The notes below the pieces were generated by a model that saw nothing but the letters and a program-made list of their open reading frames with translations, did not search any database and was not told where the DNA came from. Positions 33,638-44,970 of a DNA stretch of 64,000 nucleotides are shown in pieces. The stretch is from an uncultured Ruminococcus sp. (GTDB lineage: Bacteria > Bacillota > Clostridia > Oscillospirales > Acutalibacteraceae), in assembly GCA_902792115.1 (NCBI GenBank), contig CADAYJ010000001.1, forward strand, positions 23,214-87,213. Direction: 5' to 3'. The translations under genes and the position numbers were made by a program. Each line of letters starts with the position of its first letter. The first letter of the stretch is position 1.

Positions 33638-34315
33638 ATGTTGATCGTGATAATACGAACGGCGATGCTGTACGTCGTGATAATCACGGCGGTACGATTC
33701 ATGGGAAAACGGCAGATCAGCGACCTGCAAACGACGGAGCTTGTCGTGACGATGCTTCTCTCCGATATCGCCTCGATGTCCGTCCAGAATACGGCGCAGC
33801 CGCTGCTTTCCGGCATAATACCGATGACGGTGCTTGTCTCGGCTGAGGTGATACTCTCCGGCGCGATGATCAAGTTTGCGCCGCTTCGCCGCATGATCTG
33901 CGGACGGCCGATCGTCGTGATAAACGACGGGCGCGTCGAGCAGGGCGAGCTTAAAAGGCTCCGCATGAGCGTTGACGACCTCGCGGAGGAGCTGCGCCAG
34001 CAGGAGGTTTTCTCGTTCGGCGACGTCGCGTTTGCGATCGTCGAGACGAACGGCAAGCTGAGCGTCCTGAAAAAGCCGGAGAAGGACACGCCGGCGCGCG
34101 AGGATTTCGGAATGGATCCGCAGGACAAGGGCATCGAGGCCGTCGTCATAAGCGATGGTACACTCTGCACTCCGGCGCTCAGGCTGATCTGCGCCGACGA
34201 GGAGCTGATCTCGGCTATACTTGAGAAAAAGAAGCTGGAGCCGAAGGACGTCTTCATCATGACGATGGACCGCACGCACGCATACAATATCGTTGAAAGG
34301 AGCAAAGAGCTGTGA
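33638..34315 (+). CDS. DUF421 (YetF-type) membrane protein
   Basis: 225 residues from ATG 33638 with GGTGAT upstream; a GTG at 33629 is possible. Helices at the N terminus enclose RFMGKRQISDLQTTELVV and LLSDIASMSVQN, the DUF421 core. A soluble YetF domain with GRPIVVINDGRV follows. Homologous YetF and 2Duf proteins affect spore membrane properties in Bacillus, which fits the ger neighbourhood. It overlaps the DUF4363 gene by 4 bases. Confidence 0.9.
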   Translation: MLIVIIRTAMLYVVIITAVRFMGKRQISDLQTTELVVTMLLSDIASMSVQNTAQPLLSGIIPMTVLVSAEVILSGAMIKFAPLRRMICGRPIVVINDGRVEQGELKRLRMSVDDLAEELRQQEVFSFGDVAFAIVETNGKLSVLKKPEKDTPAREDFGMDPQDKGIEAVVISDGTLCTPALRLICADEELISAILEKKKLEPKDVFIMTMDRTHAYNIVERSKEL

Positions 34316-34680
34316 AAAAGGTATACGCCGCGCTCGCGCTGATCGCGTTGATAATCGTCATAGGGATCTCTGAAAAACGGGCAGCCTGCCGCACGGCGGA
34401 CAGCGTTCTGGAGCTGATATCGGCAGCGGAAAGCGCCGATTCCGAGCAGCTTTTCGCCGGCTGCACCAGGGCTGCCGATGAGTGGCTGAGCAGCGCGCGC
34501 TCCCTGCAGTTCTTTCTTCCGCAGGGCGGTCTCGACGAAGCCGACCTCGTTGCGGCGCGACTTACGGAATACGCCGCGGCACGCGACGAGAAGGAATCCC
34601 GCGTAATGCTGCACGAACTGAAAAACCGCATGAACTCACTGAAAAGCAGCGAGCAGGTCGATCTTTACACCTTGATGTAA
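34312..34680 (+). CDS. DUF4363 family protein
   Basis: 122 residues, GTG start overlapping the DUF421 stop. One N-terminal signal-anchor helix (about 3-18), then a helical domain with DSVLELISAAES and a C-terminal MLHELKNRMNSLKSSE. DUF4363 proteins commonly follow DUF421 genes in spore formers. Function unknown. It converges on the pyridoxamine kinase gene with 21 bp between. Confidence 0.8.
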   Translation: MKKVYAALALIALIIVIGISEKRAACRTADSVLELISAAESADSEQLFAGCTRAADEWLSSARSLQFFLPQGGLDEADLVAARLTEYAAARDEKESRVMLHELKNRMNSLKSSEQVDLYTLM

Positions 34681-34701
34681 ACGTGCGGAGCTTTTCGCAG
34701 T

Positions 34702-35526
34702 TTATTCCGTAGCCGAAAGCTCTGAAAGATAAGGCTGGAAGGGTATGCCGTAATTTCTGTTGGAGATGTCGGGCGAGCCTTCGAGAACCCGGGTGATAAA
34801 GTGTGCGGCGCGTGCTGCGGCATCGGGAATGCTCTCTCCCTTCGCGGCAGCGGCGCAGATCACCGATGTCATGATATCGCCCGTGCCGCTCAGACTGCCG
34901 CCGACGCGCTTCGTTTTGACGGCGGAAAATCCGTGTGCGTCTGCGGTAAGCGTCGCGATCACGCCACCGAGGTTTACCCCGGTCACGACGACGGTCTTCG
35001 GCTTTTCGCGCATGAGAGTGCGGCAGAGCGACTCGATCCGGTCAAAAAGCACGGTCTCCGGCAGCCCTTCAAGAGCCGAGAAGGAAGCGCCCGTAAGCAG
35101 ACAAAGCTCCGTGAGATTCGGCGTAATGACGTCGGCCTCGCGGACGAGCGCCGCGACGTCCTCGCACATCTCTCCGTAAAAAGGGAACGCCCTTCCGCCG
35201 TCTCCGAGGATCGGATCGACGACGAGCGCCGCCTCCGGGAACGCGCGCACGAGACGTTTTGCGTGAGCGCACTGTCCGCGTCCGGCCATGAAGCCGATGT
35301 ACAGCGCGTCCGCGTGCGGCTTTATCGCTTCGAGCGAATCTATATACGCGCCGAGATTCTCCGTAAACGGGAATACGGCGCTTTGCTCAAAGCCCGTCTG
35401 CGCCGAGAGGATCGCCGTCGGCACAATCAGAGGCTCCACGCCGAGCGCCGACAGCACCGCGATATTCGCGCTCCCCGAGCAGTTCCCCAGCCCGGAAATA
35501 TCTGTAAAAACAACAACCCTTTTCAT
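34702..35526 (-). CDS. pdxY: Pyridoxine/pyridoxamine kinase (PfkB/ribokinase family)
   Basis: 274 residues phosphorylating B6 vitamers with ATP. The start DISGLGNCSGSANIAVLSAL is the substrate-side motif of PdxK/PdxY; VVDPILGDGG near residue 103, ITPNLTELCLLTG near 135 and SGTGDIMTSVICAA near 213 (anion hole and catalytic Asp) are in order. The symbol is by similarity; ThiD-like activity cannot be excluded. It is divergent from gpr with a 42-bp spacer. Confidence 0.85.
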   Translation of the reverse strand: MKRVVVFTDISGLGNCSGSANIAVLSALGVEPLIVPTAILSAQTGFEQSAVFPFTENLGAYIDSLEAIKPHADALYIGFMAGRGQCAHAKRLVRAFPEAALVVDPILGDGGRAFPFYGEMCEDVAALVREADVITPNLTELCLLTGASFSALEGLPETVLFDRIESLCRTLMREKPKTVVVTGVNLGGVIATLTADAHGFSAVKTKRVGGSLSGTGDIMTSVICAAAAKGESIPDAAARAAHFITRVLEGSPDISNRNYGIPFQPYLSELSATE

Positions 35527-35544
35527 AAAGTTCCTCCTTTTGAA

Positions 35545-35562
35545 TGTGGAGTTTGGAGTGTG
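35545..35562 (+). repeat. Solo copy of the MITE end sequence
   Basis: TGTGGAGTTTGGAGTGTG matches the left end of the element at 59882-59899 in 17 of 18 bases. It lies directly before the gpr start and supplies GGAG, the likely ribosome site. Confidence 0.6.
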
Positions 35563-35568
35563 ATCACA

Positions 35569-36450
35569 ATGTCCGTACGCACCGATCTTGCGCTGGAGGC
35601 GCAGGAGCTTGACAAGGAAAACATGAGCGGCGTTTCGATCTCGCGAAGAAGCGGGAAGGGAATGTCGGTCACGACGCTTCGCGTTGCGACCGAGGAGGCG
35701 GCGCGTCGGCTCTGTAAGGATATCGGAACGTACATCACGTGCGAATTCAAGGCGCTCACCGACGATTTCACCGCAGCCGACAGCCGCGTCTGCGCCGTCG
35801 GGGAGCTTATCGCGCAGCTCGTTCCGAAGGACGGCGGCGTGCTCGTCGCAGGGATCGGCAACGGCGATATCACTGCCGATGCGCTCGGCCCGATGGCTGC
35901 TTCAAAGGTTCTCGCCACACGCCACATCGCCGGAGAGACGGCGCGGACGCTAGGCCTTTCCGACCTTCGCAGCGTTTGCGTGCTCTCGCCGGGCGTTCTC
36001 GGTCAGACGGGGCTTGAGGTGAGCGAGCTGCTTCGCGGCGTGATCAGGAGCACGCGGATCGGCTGCGTGATAGCCGTGGACGCGCTCGCTTCGCGGCGGC
36101 TCTCGCGCCTCGGCTGCACCGTTCAGATCTCGGACACCGGGATCGCTCCCGGCTCCGGAATCGGCAACCGCCGCGCTACGCTCAGCGAGAAAACGCTCGG
36201 CGTGCCGGTGATCGCCGTGGGCGTTCCGACCGTCGTTGACGCGGCGACGCTCGCCTGCGACCTGCTCTTTGACGAGAGCGAGAGCGAAAGGGCGCGGCGC
36301 ACCGTTATGTCCGGCGCGTATGCCGGTATGATCGTCACGCCGCGAGAGATCGACCTTCTGACGAAGCGCGCGTCTCTGCTGATCGGCATGGCGATAAATG
36401 TGGCTCTCCAGCCGGGGCTTTCGCCCGACGAGCTGTTCGCGCTGGTCTGA
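35569..36450 (+). CDS. gpr: Germination protease GPR
   Basis: 293 residues from ATG 35569. The open frame runs far upstream, opposite the kinase gene, but that part is not coding. GPR is the aspartic-like endopeptidase that degrades small acid-soluble spore proteins during germination. RTDLALEA at the N terminus is the typical propeptide start. VAGIGNGDITADALGP, HIAGETARTLG, SPGVLGQTGLEVSE, IAVDALASR and DTGIAPGSGIGNRR are all family blocks. It is normally made under sigma-G, but I cannot point to a clear sigma-G promoter. Confidence 0.95.
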   Translation: MSVRTDLALEAQELDKENMSGVSISRRSGKGMSVTTLRVATEEAARRLCKDIGTYITCEFKALTDDFTAADSRVCAVGELIAQLVPKDGGVLVAGIGNGDITADALGPMAASKVLATRHIAGETARTLGLSDLRSVCVLSPGVLGQTGLEVSELLRGVIRSTRIGCVIAVDALASRRLSRLGCTVQISDTGIAPGSGIGNRRATLSEKTLGVPVIAVGVPTVVDAATLACDLLFDESESERARRTVMSGAYAGMIVTPREIDLLTKRASLLIGMAINVALQPGLSPDELFALV

Positions 36451-36539
36451 TATCTAACCGCGCGCCCATATCGCGGTGATCGGTATACCATTATTACTTC
36501 GGCAGCAAAAGAAGATAATTGTACTGTTTATTTACCGCA

Positions 36540-37562
36540 TTAATAATTCCCTATCATGCGCTGCGAGGAAAGCTCCCCGCAGAGAAATTCGTCCGTCATG
36601 ATATCGAGATTTTCGTCGGAGTGCTCGATCTCCTTTGAGTATTTCTGGTAAATCAAGGCTCTGCGAAGCGGATCGTTCTCCGCATTCTCCCGTGATATGA
36701 GCGCACCGCAGACGACAGCCGCACACCACGCGCGCTTGATCGTCGTGATTACATCATAGCTCGAAACGGCGGTAAGCGTGTAGCGCGCCGCGTAATAGAG
36801 GACAAGGCTCGCAAGCTCTCCGTCAATCGAATCGGGGAGCGCCTCGTCCTTGCAGGAAACGGCTTCGGCAAGCCAATTTTCGTCCATCACGTCGAGGCGC
36901 GAATGAAGCCCGAAGATGCGCGCGCGATCCTGCACCGTTCCGCAGAAGGAGAGATCGGGACAGCCGTCAAGACGCGCTTCGTCAAAGATCTCATTGTCGA
37001 TGAGCGCCTGAGCGTGCTCCGTAAACGAGAACACGCTCTTCATTTTCTGCACAAACGGCTCGTCCGAGCGCAGCAGAGAGAACGTCCTTTCGCGGACTGC
37101 GAGAAGGAAATTCATATATTCGCGGAGGTAGCCGTTGTCGGTGCGCGACACGCGGAGTCCGTCAAGCTCGCGGAAATCCTCCCTGCCGACGATCATCAGG
37201 CGCGCCGTTTCGGGGCAGGCAAGCGTCAGCAGGCGCTCCTCGAATTCTGTATAGTCGTGGCAGACGCGCGGAAAAACGCGGCAAGTGGTGCAGATCCGTC
37301 TCTCGCCGTACCTCTTCTGAACGCTGCACAGCCCACCTTCGAGGAACGGGCAGACGCCGTTTTCAAACGTGATTACCATATCGCCGTCGCTGTCGGGGGC
37401 GATCCTTTCAAGGAGCCTTTTGTCGCCCTTTTCGCGGTAGAAGGCGAGCGTTTCGTCGTCCACGACGATATCCCAGCCCTTGCAGCAGGTGTCGGGGCAG
37501 CTGTCGGCGGCGCATACGAAGCGCTTGTAATGATCCGGAACGATGATAGTTTTTTCATTCAC
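36540..37562 (-). CDS. fliB: FliB family flagellin lysine-N-methylase
   Basis: 340 residues, GTG start preceded by GGAGGTCATG. The Cys-rich motif FVCAADSCPDTCCKGWD (Cys17, 22, 26, 27) and later CPFLEGGLC and CTTCRVFPRVC are the FliB signature and probably hold a metal or Fe-S centre. The C-terminal half is helical. FliB methylates lysines of flagellin in Salmonella, but no flagellar gene is visible here, so the target may differ. Confidence 0.88.
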   Translation of the reverse strand: MNEKTIIVPDHYKRFVCAADSCPDTCCKGWDIVVDDETLAFYREKGDKRLLERIAPDSDGDMVITFENGVCPFLEGGLCSVQKRYGERRICTTCRVFPRVCHDYTEFEERLLTLACPETARLMIVGREDFRELDGLRVSRTDNGYLREYMNFLLAVRERTFSLLRSDEPFVQKMKSVFSFTEHAQALIDNEIFDEARLDGCPDLSFCGTVQDRARIFGLHSRLDVMDENWLAEAVSCKDEALPDSIDGELASLVLYYAARYTLTAVSSYDVITTIKRAWCAAVVCGALISRENAENDPLRRALIYQKYSKEIEHSDENLDIMTDEFLCGELSSQRMIGNY

Positions 37563-37628
37563 GGTGCATGACCTCCATAGTCTCTGTTACTGCTATTCTA
37601 CCACAAATCACCCTCGGGCACAAGCATC

Positions 37629-37657
37629 TTGAAAATTCCCGTAAAATGTATTATAAT
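37629..37657 (+). promoter_or_regulatory. Promoter of the DUF5662 gene
   Basis: TTGAAA (37629-37634), 17 bp, TATAAT (37652-37657). Confidence 0.85.
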
Positions 37658-37682
37658 GAAGAGGTGAAGGGAGGCGGCTCGT

Positions 37683-38210
37683 ATGGGCAGCGCATTGGGG
37701 CATTTCAGAACGATAACGCGGCACCGCCACATGGTCATCCGCTACTGTAAAAAAGCAGGGATACTCTGGCAGGGACTTTTCCACGATCTTTCAAAATATT
37801 CTCCCACAGAATTTATCCCGGGCGCGAGGTATTACCAGGGAAGCCGCAGCCCGAACGAGGCGGAGCGCGAGATTTACGGATATTCCAAAGCGTGGCTGCA
37901 CCACAAGGGGCGCAACCGCCACCACTTTGAATACTGGACGGACTACAACCCGAAGACGCGCAGAATGGAGGGCGTGAAGATGCCGCTGCGGTACGTCAAG
38001 GAGATGTTCTGTGACAGAGTTGCCGCCAGCAAAATCTACATGGGCGACAAATACACCGACGACGCGCCTCTCGCCTACTTCATGAAGGCAAAGAAGACGC
38101 GCATGATCAACAGTGAAACGTCCGACCTGCTTGAATCACTGCTGCGTATGCTCAGCGAGAAGGGCGAGGACGAGACGTTCAGGTACATCAGAGAACTGAA
38201 GGATTATTGA
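37683..38210 (+). CDS. DUF5662 family protein
   Basis: 175 residues, GGGAGGCGG upstream. Rich in His and aromatic residues: FRTITRHRHMVIRYC, FHDLSKYSPTEF and AWLHHKGRNRHHFEYW, which match the DUF5662 pattern. The His/Asp set (HDLSKYS, HHKGRNRHH) recalls HD-type metal phosphohydrolases, but this is a loose similarity. No signal peptide. The DUF3592-like gene follows 9 bp later in the same operon. Confidence 0.85.
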   Translation: MGSALGHFRTITRHRHMVIRYCKKAGILWQGLFHDLSKYSPTEFIPGARYYQGSRSPNEAEREIYGYSKAWLHHKGRNRHHFEYWTDYNPKTRRMEGVKMPLRYVKEMFCDRVAASKIYMGDKYTDDAPLAYFMKAKKTRMINSETSDLLESLLRMLSEKGEDETFRYIRELKDY

Positions 38211-38219
38211 GGTGGTAAA

Positions 38220-38942
38220 ATGAACGGAATCATGCACATGACAAAGCTGACGATCGGCTCACTGATCAAGGTACTGGTCGGAATCGCTCTCGCGGTATTT
38301 ACATACAGAAGCGCCATGATCTGCCAAATGACAGGGGCGCTGCACATACCTCTCTACCCCGTCGTCGTGATCGGCGCATCGGCTGCTGCGATCGGCTGCG
38401 CGGTGATCGGGCACATTATCAACGTCCAGAAGTATTACATCGCCAATACGAGAGGCGGCTGCCTCTCGGGGGCGTTCGCGGTCATCGCGTTCATATACGT
38501 GCTGGCTTCATTCTGCACCGCCGCGTACGCCTGCGTTCCCGGCTGGATAAACAACGTGGTGCACTCCGGCTTCACCTCCTGCACCGGTGAGATCACGGCT
38601 GTCGGAGAGCCGCACAAGTACCCTCAGGTCATTCCCTTTACGGGCAAGCAGGTACGCTTCGACTACGATTACAAATATAAAAACGATACCGGCTCTGCGA
38701 CGTACACCGGCTCGTTCAACAGCCCGATCGAATACGAGCCGGGAGACGACATTGAGGTCAGAGTTTACGGCGACGCAGCGGAGGACAAATTCGTCTTTGA
38801 AAATTATTCTGCTGATCTCTCGGAGCAGCAGAGGGGCGACATTGAAAGGCTGCTTATTGTTTACCTGATACTTCTCGCGTTCTTCGTTCCGTTCCGATAT
38901 TCCGGCGGCGGCGATGAAGGCGACTCCATAGGAGACGATTAA
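38220..38942 (+). CDS. Membrane protein with DUF3592-like domain
   Basis: 240 residues, GAGGTGG upstream of ATG 38220. Three N-terminal helices (about 15-30, 42-66, 83-104), then a beta domain with CTGEITAVGEP, RFDYDYKYKNDTG, YTGSFNSPIEYEPGDDIEVRVYG, and a last helix near 205-222. The beta part resembles that of the protein at 25595-26224. Function unknown. Confidence 0.75.
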   Translation: MNGIMHMTKLTIGSLIKVLVGIALAVFTYRSAMICQMTGALHIPLYPVVVIGASAAAIGCAVIGHIINVQKYYIANTRGGCLSGAFAVIAFIYVLASFCTAAYACVPGWINNVVHSGFTSCTGEITAVGEPHKYPQVIPFTGKQVRFDYDYKYKNDTGSATYTGSFNSPIEYEPGDDIEVRVYGDAAEDKFVFENYSADLSEQQRGDIERLLIVYLILLAFFVPFRYSGGGDEGDSIGDD

Positions 38943-39046
38943 GGAACCTGAATTATTCACGCTCTGCTAACTGAGAACAGCACATCAGAAATCTTTTGCC
39001 CTGCTTTTTTCAAAAAGCGGGCGCCAAAAGCCTTCCCGACGAACAA

Positions 39047-39072
39047 GGGGGCAGCCGCGAAAGGCTGCCCCC
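39047..39072 (-). terminator. Hairpin at the end of the atp operon
   Basis: GGGGGCAGCC (39047-39056) pairs with GGCTGCCCCC (39063-39072). On the minus strand only a short T-poor tail follows (TTGTTC), so termination may be partial. It also faces the convergent DUF3592-like gene. Confidence 0.6.
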
Positions 39073-39091
39073 TTACTGTATAGCTATACGC

Positions 39092-40764
<1,673 letters not shown>

Positions 40765-40781
40765 TCACTCCTTTATTATTG

Positions 40782-41588
40782 TCAATCATCGCCGCTGCCG
40801 GCAACGATCTCGGTGATCTCCTGCGTGATAGCGCCCTGACGCGCGCGGTTGTACTGAAGCTGCAGGTCGTCGATCATTGTCTGTGCGTTCTTTCCGGCGG
40901 AATCCATCGCCATTCTGCGCGCCGCGACCTCGGCACAGAAGCTCTCTCTTACGCAGCCGATCAGCTTGCCGTTGAGATACTCCGGTATCGCCGTGTTGAG
41001 GATCGTAAGCTCGTCCGGCTCGAAGACGGTCCCGACGGGATCAGTCTTCTCCGAAACCTCAAGCGGAAGCACCCATTTTACAGCCGCCTCCTGAGTCATG
41101 ACGGATATCGCCTTTGTGTATATGATGCCGAGGCGCGAGAAATCGCCCTCCAGGTATTCGCGGCAAAGCTCCTTCGAGAGCTGGGCGCCGTCCCGGAGCG
41201 AAAAGCCCTCCGACGTTATGAATCCGCTGCCGAAGCGCTCGCAGGCGCGCTTACCGATCGGGACGAACTCCGCGTCCGGAAACTGCCTTGCAAGCCTGAA
41301 AACATTCGCGTTGTAGCCGCCCGCAAGACCTCTGTCTCCGGCGATCACGATCAGCTTCGTCTTGCCGCTTTGGTTGCCCTTGATATAAGGGCTTTTGCGG
41401 CACTCCGGGCTTGCGGTGAGCTGGCGCACGATAGACGACACAGCCTTTGAATACTGGCGGCTGCGGTTCATCGCGTCCGTTGCACGGCGTATCTTCGACG
41501 CCGCGACGAAGCCCATTGCCGTTGTGAGGTGAAGCGTTGAGTCAACGCTCTTTATCCTGGTGCGAAGCGCTTTGATATCTGCTCCCAT
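40782..41588 (-). CDS. atpG: ATP synthase gamma subunit
   Basis: 268 residues forming the central stalk. The N-terminal helix LRTRIKSVDSTLHLTTAMGF and the C-terminal RARQGAITQEITEIVAG are the paired coiled-coil ends; IAGDRGLAGGYNAN is the family signature near residue 84. Four bases before atpA's stop on the same strand. Confidence 0.96.
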   Translation of the reverse strand: MGADIKALRTRIKSVDSTLHLTTAMGFVAASKIRRATDAMNRSRQYSKAVSSIVRQLTASPECRKSPYIKGNQSGKTKLIVIAGDRGLAGGYNANVFRLARQFPDAEFVPIGKRACERFGSGFITSEGFSLRDGAQLSKELCREYLEGDFSRLGIIYTKAISVMTQEAAVKWVLPLEVSEKTDPVGTVFEPDELTILNTAIPEYLNGKLIGCVRESFCAEVAARRMAMDSAGKNAQTMIDDLQLQYNRARQGAITQEITEIVAGSGDD

Positions 41589-41592
41589 ACCG

Positions 41593-43086
41593 TTACCTCT
41601 TCATTTCCCTGAGCGTATTTTTGAGCGACTCGATATCGCTTTCGTCAAAATAGCCTTCCTCGATGCGCTCCAGGAACTCGGCGTTCTCGGTGCGCAGCTT
41701 TTCATAGAGACGCTCCTCGAAGTCGTGTACCTTCTCAACGGGGGTGTCGTTGAGATAACCGTTGATAACGGCGTAAACGATCGCGACCTGGCAGCCTACG
41801 TGTACGGGCGAGTTGCGGTTTTGCTTGAGCACCTCAACGATGCGCTCGCCGAGCGCGAGACGCGCCTTTGTGTCGGCGTCGAGGTCGGAGCCGAACTGCG
41901 AGAACGCCTGAAGCTCGCGGTACTGCGAATAGAGCAGCTTGAGCTCGCCGGCGACCTTCTTCATACCCTTGAGCTGCGCCGAGCCGCCTACACGGCTGAC
42001 GGAGATACCGGGGTTGATAGCCGGCATGATGCCGGAGTGGAAAAGCTCCGTCTCGAGGAATATCTGACCGTCCGTGATGGAAATGACGTTCGTCGGGATA
42101 TACGCCGAAACGTCGCCGGCCTGCGTCTCGATAATCGGAAGAGCCGTGATCGAGCCGCCGCCGAATTCCTCCGAAACGCACGCCGCTCTTTCAAGCAGAC
42201 GGGAATGGAGGTAGAATACGTCGCCGGGGTACGCCTCACGTCCCGGCGGTCTGCGGATAAGCAGGGAGAGCGCACGGTATGCGACGGCGTGCTTCGAGAG
42301 GTCGTCGTATACGATGAGAACGTCCTTGCCCTTCTCGCGGAAATACTCCGCCATAGCGCAGCCGGTGTACGGCGCGATATACTGCAGCGGTGCGCTGTCT
42401 GCCGCGGAGGCTGAGACGATCGTCGTGTACTCCATCGCGCCTGCGTGAGCAAGCTCGTTCGCAAGCTGAACGACGGAGCTTGCCTTCTGACCGATCGCAA
42501 CGTAGATGCACAGCACACCCGTGTTCTTCTGGTTGATGATAGTATCTATCGCGATCTCCGTCTTGCCGGTCTGGCGGTCGCCGATGATAAGCTCACGCTG
42601 ACCGCGTCCGATCGGGATCATACTGTCGATCGCCTTGATGCCCGTCTGCATAGGACGGGATACGCTTTTTCTCTCGATGATGCCGGGGGCCTCCGCCTCG
42701 ATCGGCTTCGTCTTCTCGCAGTGCGCGGGACCCTTGCCGTCGATCGGCTCTCCGAGAGCGTTGACAACTCTTCCGAGAAGCGCCTCGCCCACCGGAACGG
42801 AGAGGACTCTGCCCGTCCTTCTGACGGTCGTGCCTTCGCGGATATTGTTTGTATCTGACAAAATAGCTACGGAGACCGTCTCGCTCTCGAGGTTCTGCGC
42901 CATGCCGTAGGAGCCGTCTTCAAATTCGAGAAGCTCGCTCGCCATGCACTCGCGCAGACCGTATACGCGCGCGATACCGTCGCCTACGAGCACGACCGTG
43001 CCCGTCTCCGCCATTTCGATCTTCGATTTGTAATCCTTGATCTGTTTTTTGATAATGCTGCTGATTTCCTCAGGCTTACGGCTCAT
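41593..43086 (-). CDS. atpA: ATP synthase alpha subunit
   Basis: 497 residues. Walker [15 protein letters not shown] near residue 168, [20 protein letters not shown], and the signature [13 protein letters not shown] near 355. The N-terminal helix binds delta. It overlaps atpH by 4 bases. Confidence 0.97.
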   Translation of the reverse strand: MSRKPEEISSIIKKQIKDYKSKIEMAETGTVVLVGDGIARVYGLRECMASELLEFEDGSYGMAQNLESETVSVAILSDTNNIREGTTVRRTGRVLSVPVGEALLGRVVNALGEPIDGKGPAHCEKTKPIEAEAPGIIERKSVSRPMQTGIKAIDSMIPIGRGQRELIIGDRQTGKTEIAIDTIINQKNTGVLCIYVAIGQKASSVVQLANELAHAGAMEYTTIVSASAADSAPLQYIAPYTGCAMAEYFREKGKDVLIVYDDLSKHAVAYRALSLLIRRPPGREAYPGDVFYLHSRLLERAACVSEEFGGGSITALPIIETQAGDVSAYIPTNVISITDGQIFLETELFHSGIMPAINPGISVSRVGGSAQLKGMKKVAGELKLLYSQYRELQAFSQFGSDLDADTKARLALGERIVEVLKQNRNSPVHVGCQVAIVYAVINGYLNDTPVEKVHDFEERLYEKLRTENAEFLERIEEGYFDESDIESLKNTLREMKR

Positions 43087-43613
43087 TTCTCTATCACTTC
43101 CTTTATATCGTGCAGTCTGCGCCTGAGACTGCCGTCAAGCACCCTGCCGTCAACGTAGACGACAAGTCCGCCGAGCACGGAGGGGCTTGTGATGCACTCC
43201 ATGACGATCTCCTTTGAGCAGAGCTTTTCCAGCTTTGCCTTCAGCTTCTCCTTCTCCGCCGATTTTAGCGGAACGGCTGAAATTACTCTCGCCTTCGCGA
43301 CGCCCCTCGACGTGCGGTAGAGGTCGTTGAAGTCATGAATGATCTTGTAGACGCTGCGAATGCTGTCCTTCCGGCAAAGGATCTTCAAAAATGAGATAAC
43401 CTCTTCGCTGACAGCACCGCCGAACGCTTCGTCGATCGCCGCGAGCCTTTCGCTGACGGGGATATTCGGCGAAGCGAGAAGATCTGCGTATCCGGGGTTC
43501 TCCCGGAACTGCGAATGGATCAGAGCAAGGCTCTCGGAGACCTCCGGAAGCCTTTCCTCCTCGGCCGCAAGCTCAAAGAGCGCAGACGCATATTCCTTAC
43601 TCGTTTCCGTCAT
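43083..43613 (-). CDS. atpH: ATP synthase delta subunit
   Basis: 176 residues from ATG 43613, with AGGTGA upstream; a GTG at 43622 is an alternative. The start [20 protein letters not shown] and the end [23 protein letters not shown] (given in two parts by family: [17 protein letters not shown]) are diagnostic. It overlaps the end of atpF by 17 bases. Confidence 0.94.
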   Translation of the reverse strand: MTETSKEYASALFELAAEEERLPEVSESLALIHSQFRENPGYADLLASPNIPVSERLAAIDEAFGGAVSEEVISFLKILCRKDSIRSVYKIIHDFNDLYRTSRGVAKARVISAVPLKSAEKEKLKAKLEKLCSKEIVMECITSPSVLGGLVVYVDGRVLDGSLRRRLHDIKEVIEK

Positions 43614-44112
43614 AATCGTCACCTAAATTCTCAATAAACGAGTCAATGAGCTTTCTGTGGTCTTCCTTGTTGATCTCTCTTTCGAGGATCTTTTCGCTGA
43701 GGAGCGTCGAGACCTCTGTGATCTCGTGCTTGATCTCCGACTGGGCGCGCTTCTTTTCAAGCTCCGCGTCGGATTTCGCCTGGCTGACGATATCGTCGGC
43801 GCGCTCCTTTGCGGAGGCGACGATCTTGTCGCTCTTGCGCTCCGCTCTGCGCCTCGCCTCGTTCAGGATATCCTCGGCCTCGGAGTCCGCTGCCGAGAGC
43901 TTGTCCTCATATATCTTCTTTTTGCTCTGCGCCTCGGCGTTCGCCTCCTTCGCGCTTTCAAGATCCTTGTCTATAAGGCTCTGGCGCTTCTGGAGCATCG
44001 CCTCAACGGGCTTATAAAGAAATTTTTTGAGTATCAGGAAGAGGATCAGCAGATTCAGGATAGATATGATTATCTGCCATATATTTACGGAAATTACCTC
44101 TGATGACTGCAT
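43597..44112 (-). CDS. atpF: ATP synthase b subunit
   Basis: 171 residues. One N-terminal membrane helix (about 8-28, WQIIISILNLLILFLILKKF) and a long charged coiled coil that forms the peripheral stalk. AEARRRAERKSDKIVASA-type repeats are typical. Only one b gene is present. Confidence 0.94.
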   Translation of the reverse strand: MQSSEVISVNIWQIIISILNLLILFLILKKFLYKPVEAMLQKRQSLIDKDLESAKEANAEAQSKKKIYEDKLSAADSEAEDILNEARRRAERKSDKIVASAKERADDIVSQAKSDAELEKKRAQSEIKHEITEVSTLLSEKILEREINKEDHRKLIDSFIENLGDDYDGNE

Positions 44113-44130
44113 AACAACAACTCCAAACTA

Positions 44131-44442
<312 letters not shown>

Positions 44443-44499
44443 TTATTGTTTTATTTATAATCCCTGTCCGCAAACGGCGACGCCCTTCGCAAACCTGAA

Positions 44500-44970
44500 T
44501 TAAACTGGCTGATTGATCCTTTCTGTTTTCGTTATCTCAAATCCGGCATTTGTGTACAGCGCAAGCGCTCTTTTGTTCCACTGCGCCGCATGAAGCGTAA
44601 GCGGCTCGTCCGTGTACTCCCTCATGTGGCTGACAGCCCATGCGAGGAGCCGCCTGCCGTACCCTCTGCCGCGGTATTTCACATTCACGATCAGGTCGTC
44701 GATCTCCGTGCCGCAGCACGCGACGCTTCCGATGATCGTACCCTTGTCCGCAAGCAGAAATATCTTTTCCTTTTTGGCTTCAAGCTGTGAAGCGTCGGAG
44801 TATACGCAGTACGGCCTGATACCGAGAGCCTTCCGCATTTCAAAGAAGCACTCGTTGTACACACGCTCGTATTGAGGGTAATACTCATCAGCAAACGGGA
44901 TCATATTCATTTCGTCCGCGCCGAACGTACCTCCGGTGTATGTAAGCTGATACACCGTAAAGCTGTTCAT
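44500..44970 (-). CDS. GNAT acetyltransferase inside the atp operon
   Basis: 156 residues. The acetyl-CoA loop is VKYRGRGYGRRLLAWAV near residue 98; NKRALALYTNAGFEI near 132 is the last GNAT block. The start ATG overlaps the atpB stop (ATGA), so it is translationally coupled to atpB and lies between the a and c subunit genes. Substrate unknown. GNAT genes are not part of the standard atp operon. Confidence 0.9.
   Translation of the reverse strand: MNSFTVYQLTYTGGTFGADEMNMIPFADEYYPQYERVYNECFFEMRKALGIRPYCVYSDASQLEAKKEKIFLLADKGTIIGSVACCGTEIDDLIVNVKYRGRGYGRRLLAWAVSHMREYTDEPLTLHAAQWNKRALALYTNAGFEITKTERINQPV

Noticed and set aside
33532..34614. An apparent 360-residue N-terminal extension of GerA
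   Set aside because: It lies antisense to the DUF421 and DUF4363 genes, reads as low-complexity sequence, and a TTG with GAGGTGAT at 33531 gives a normal GerA length.
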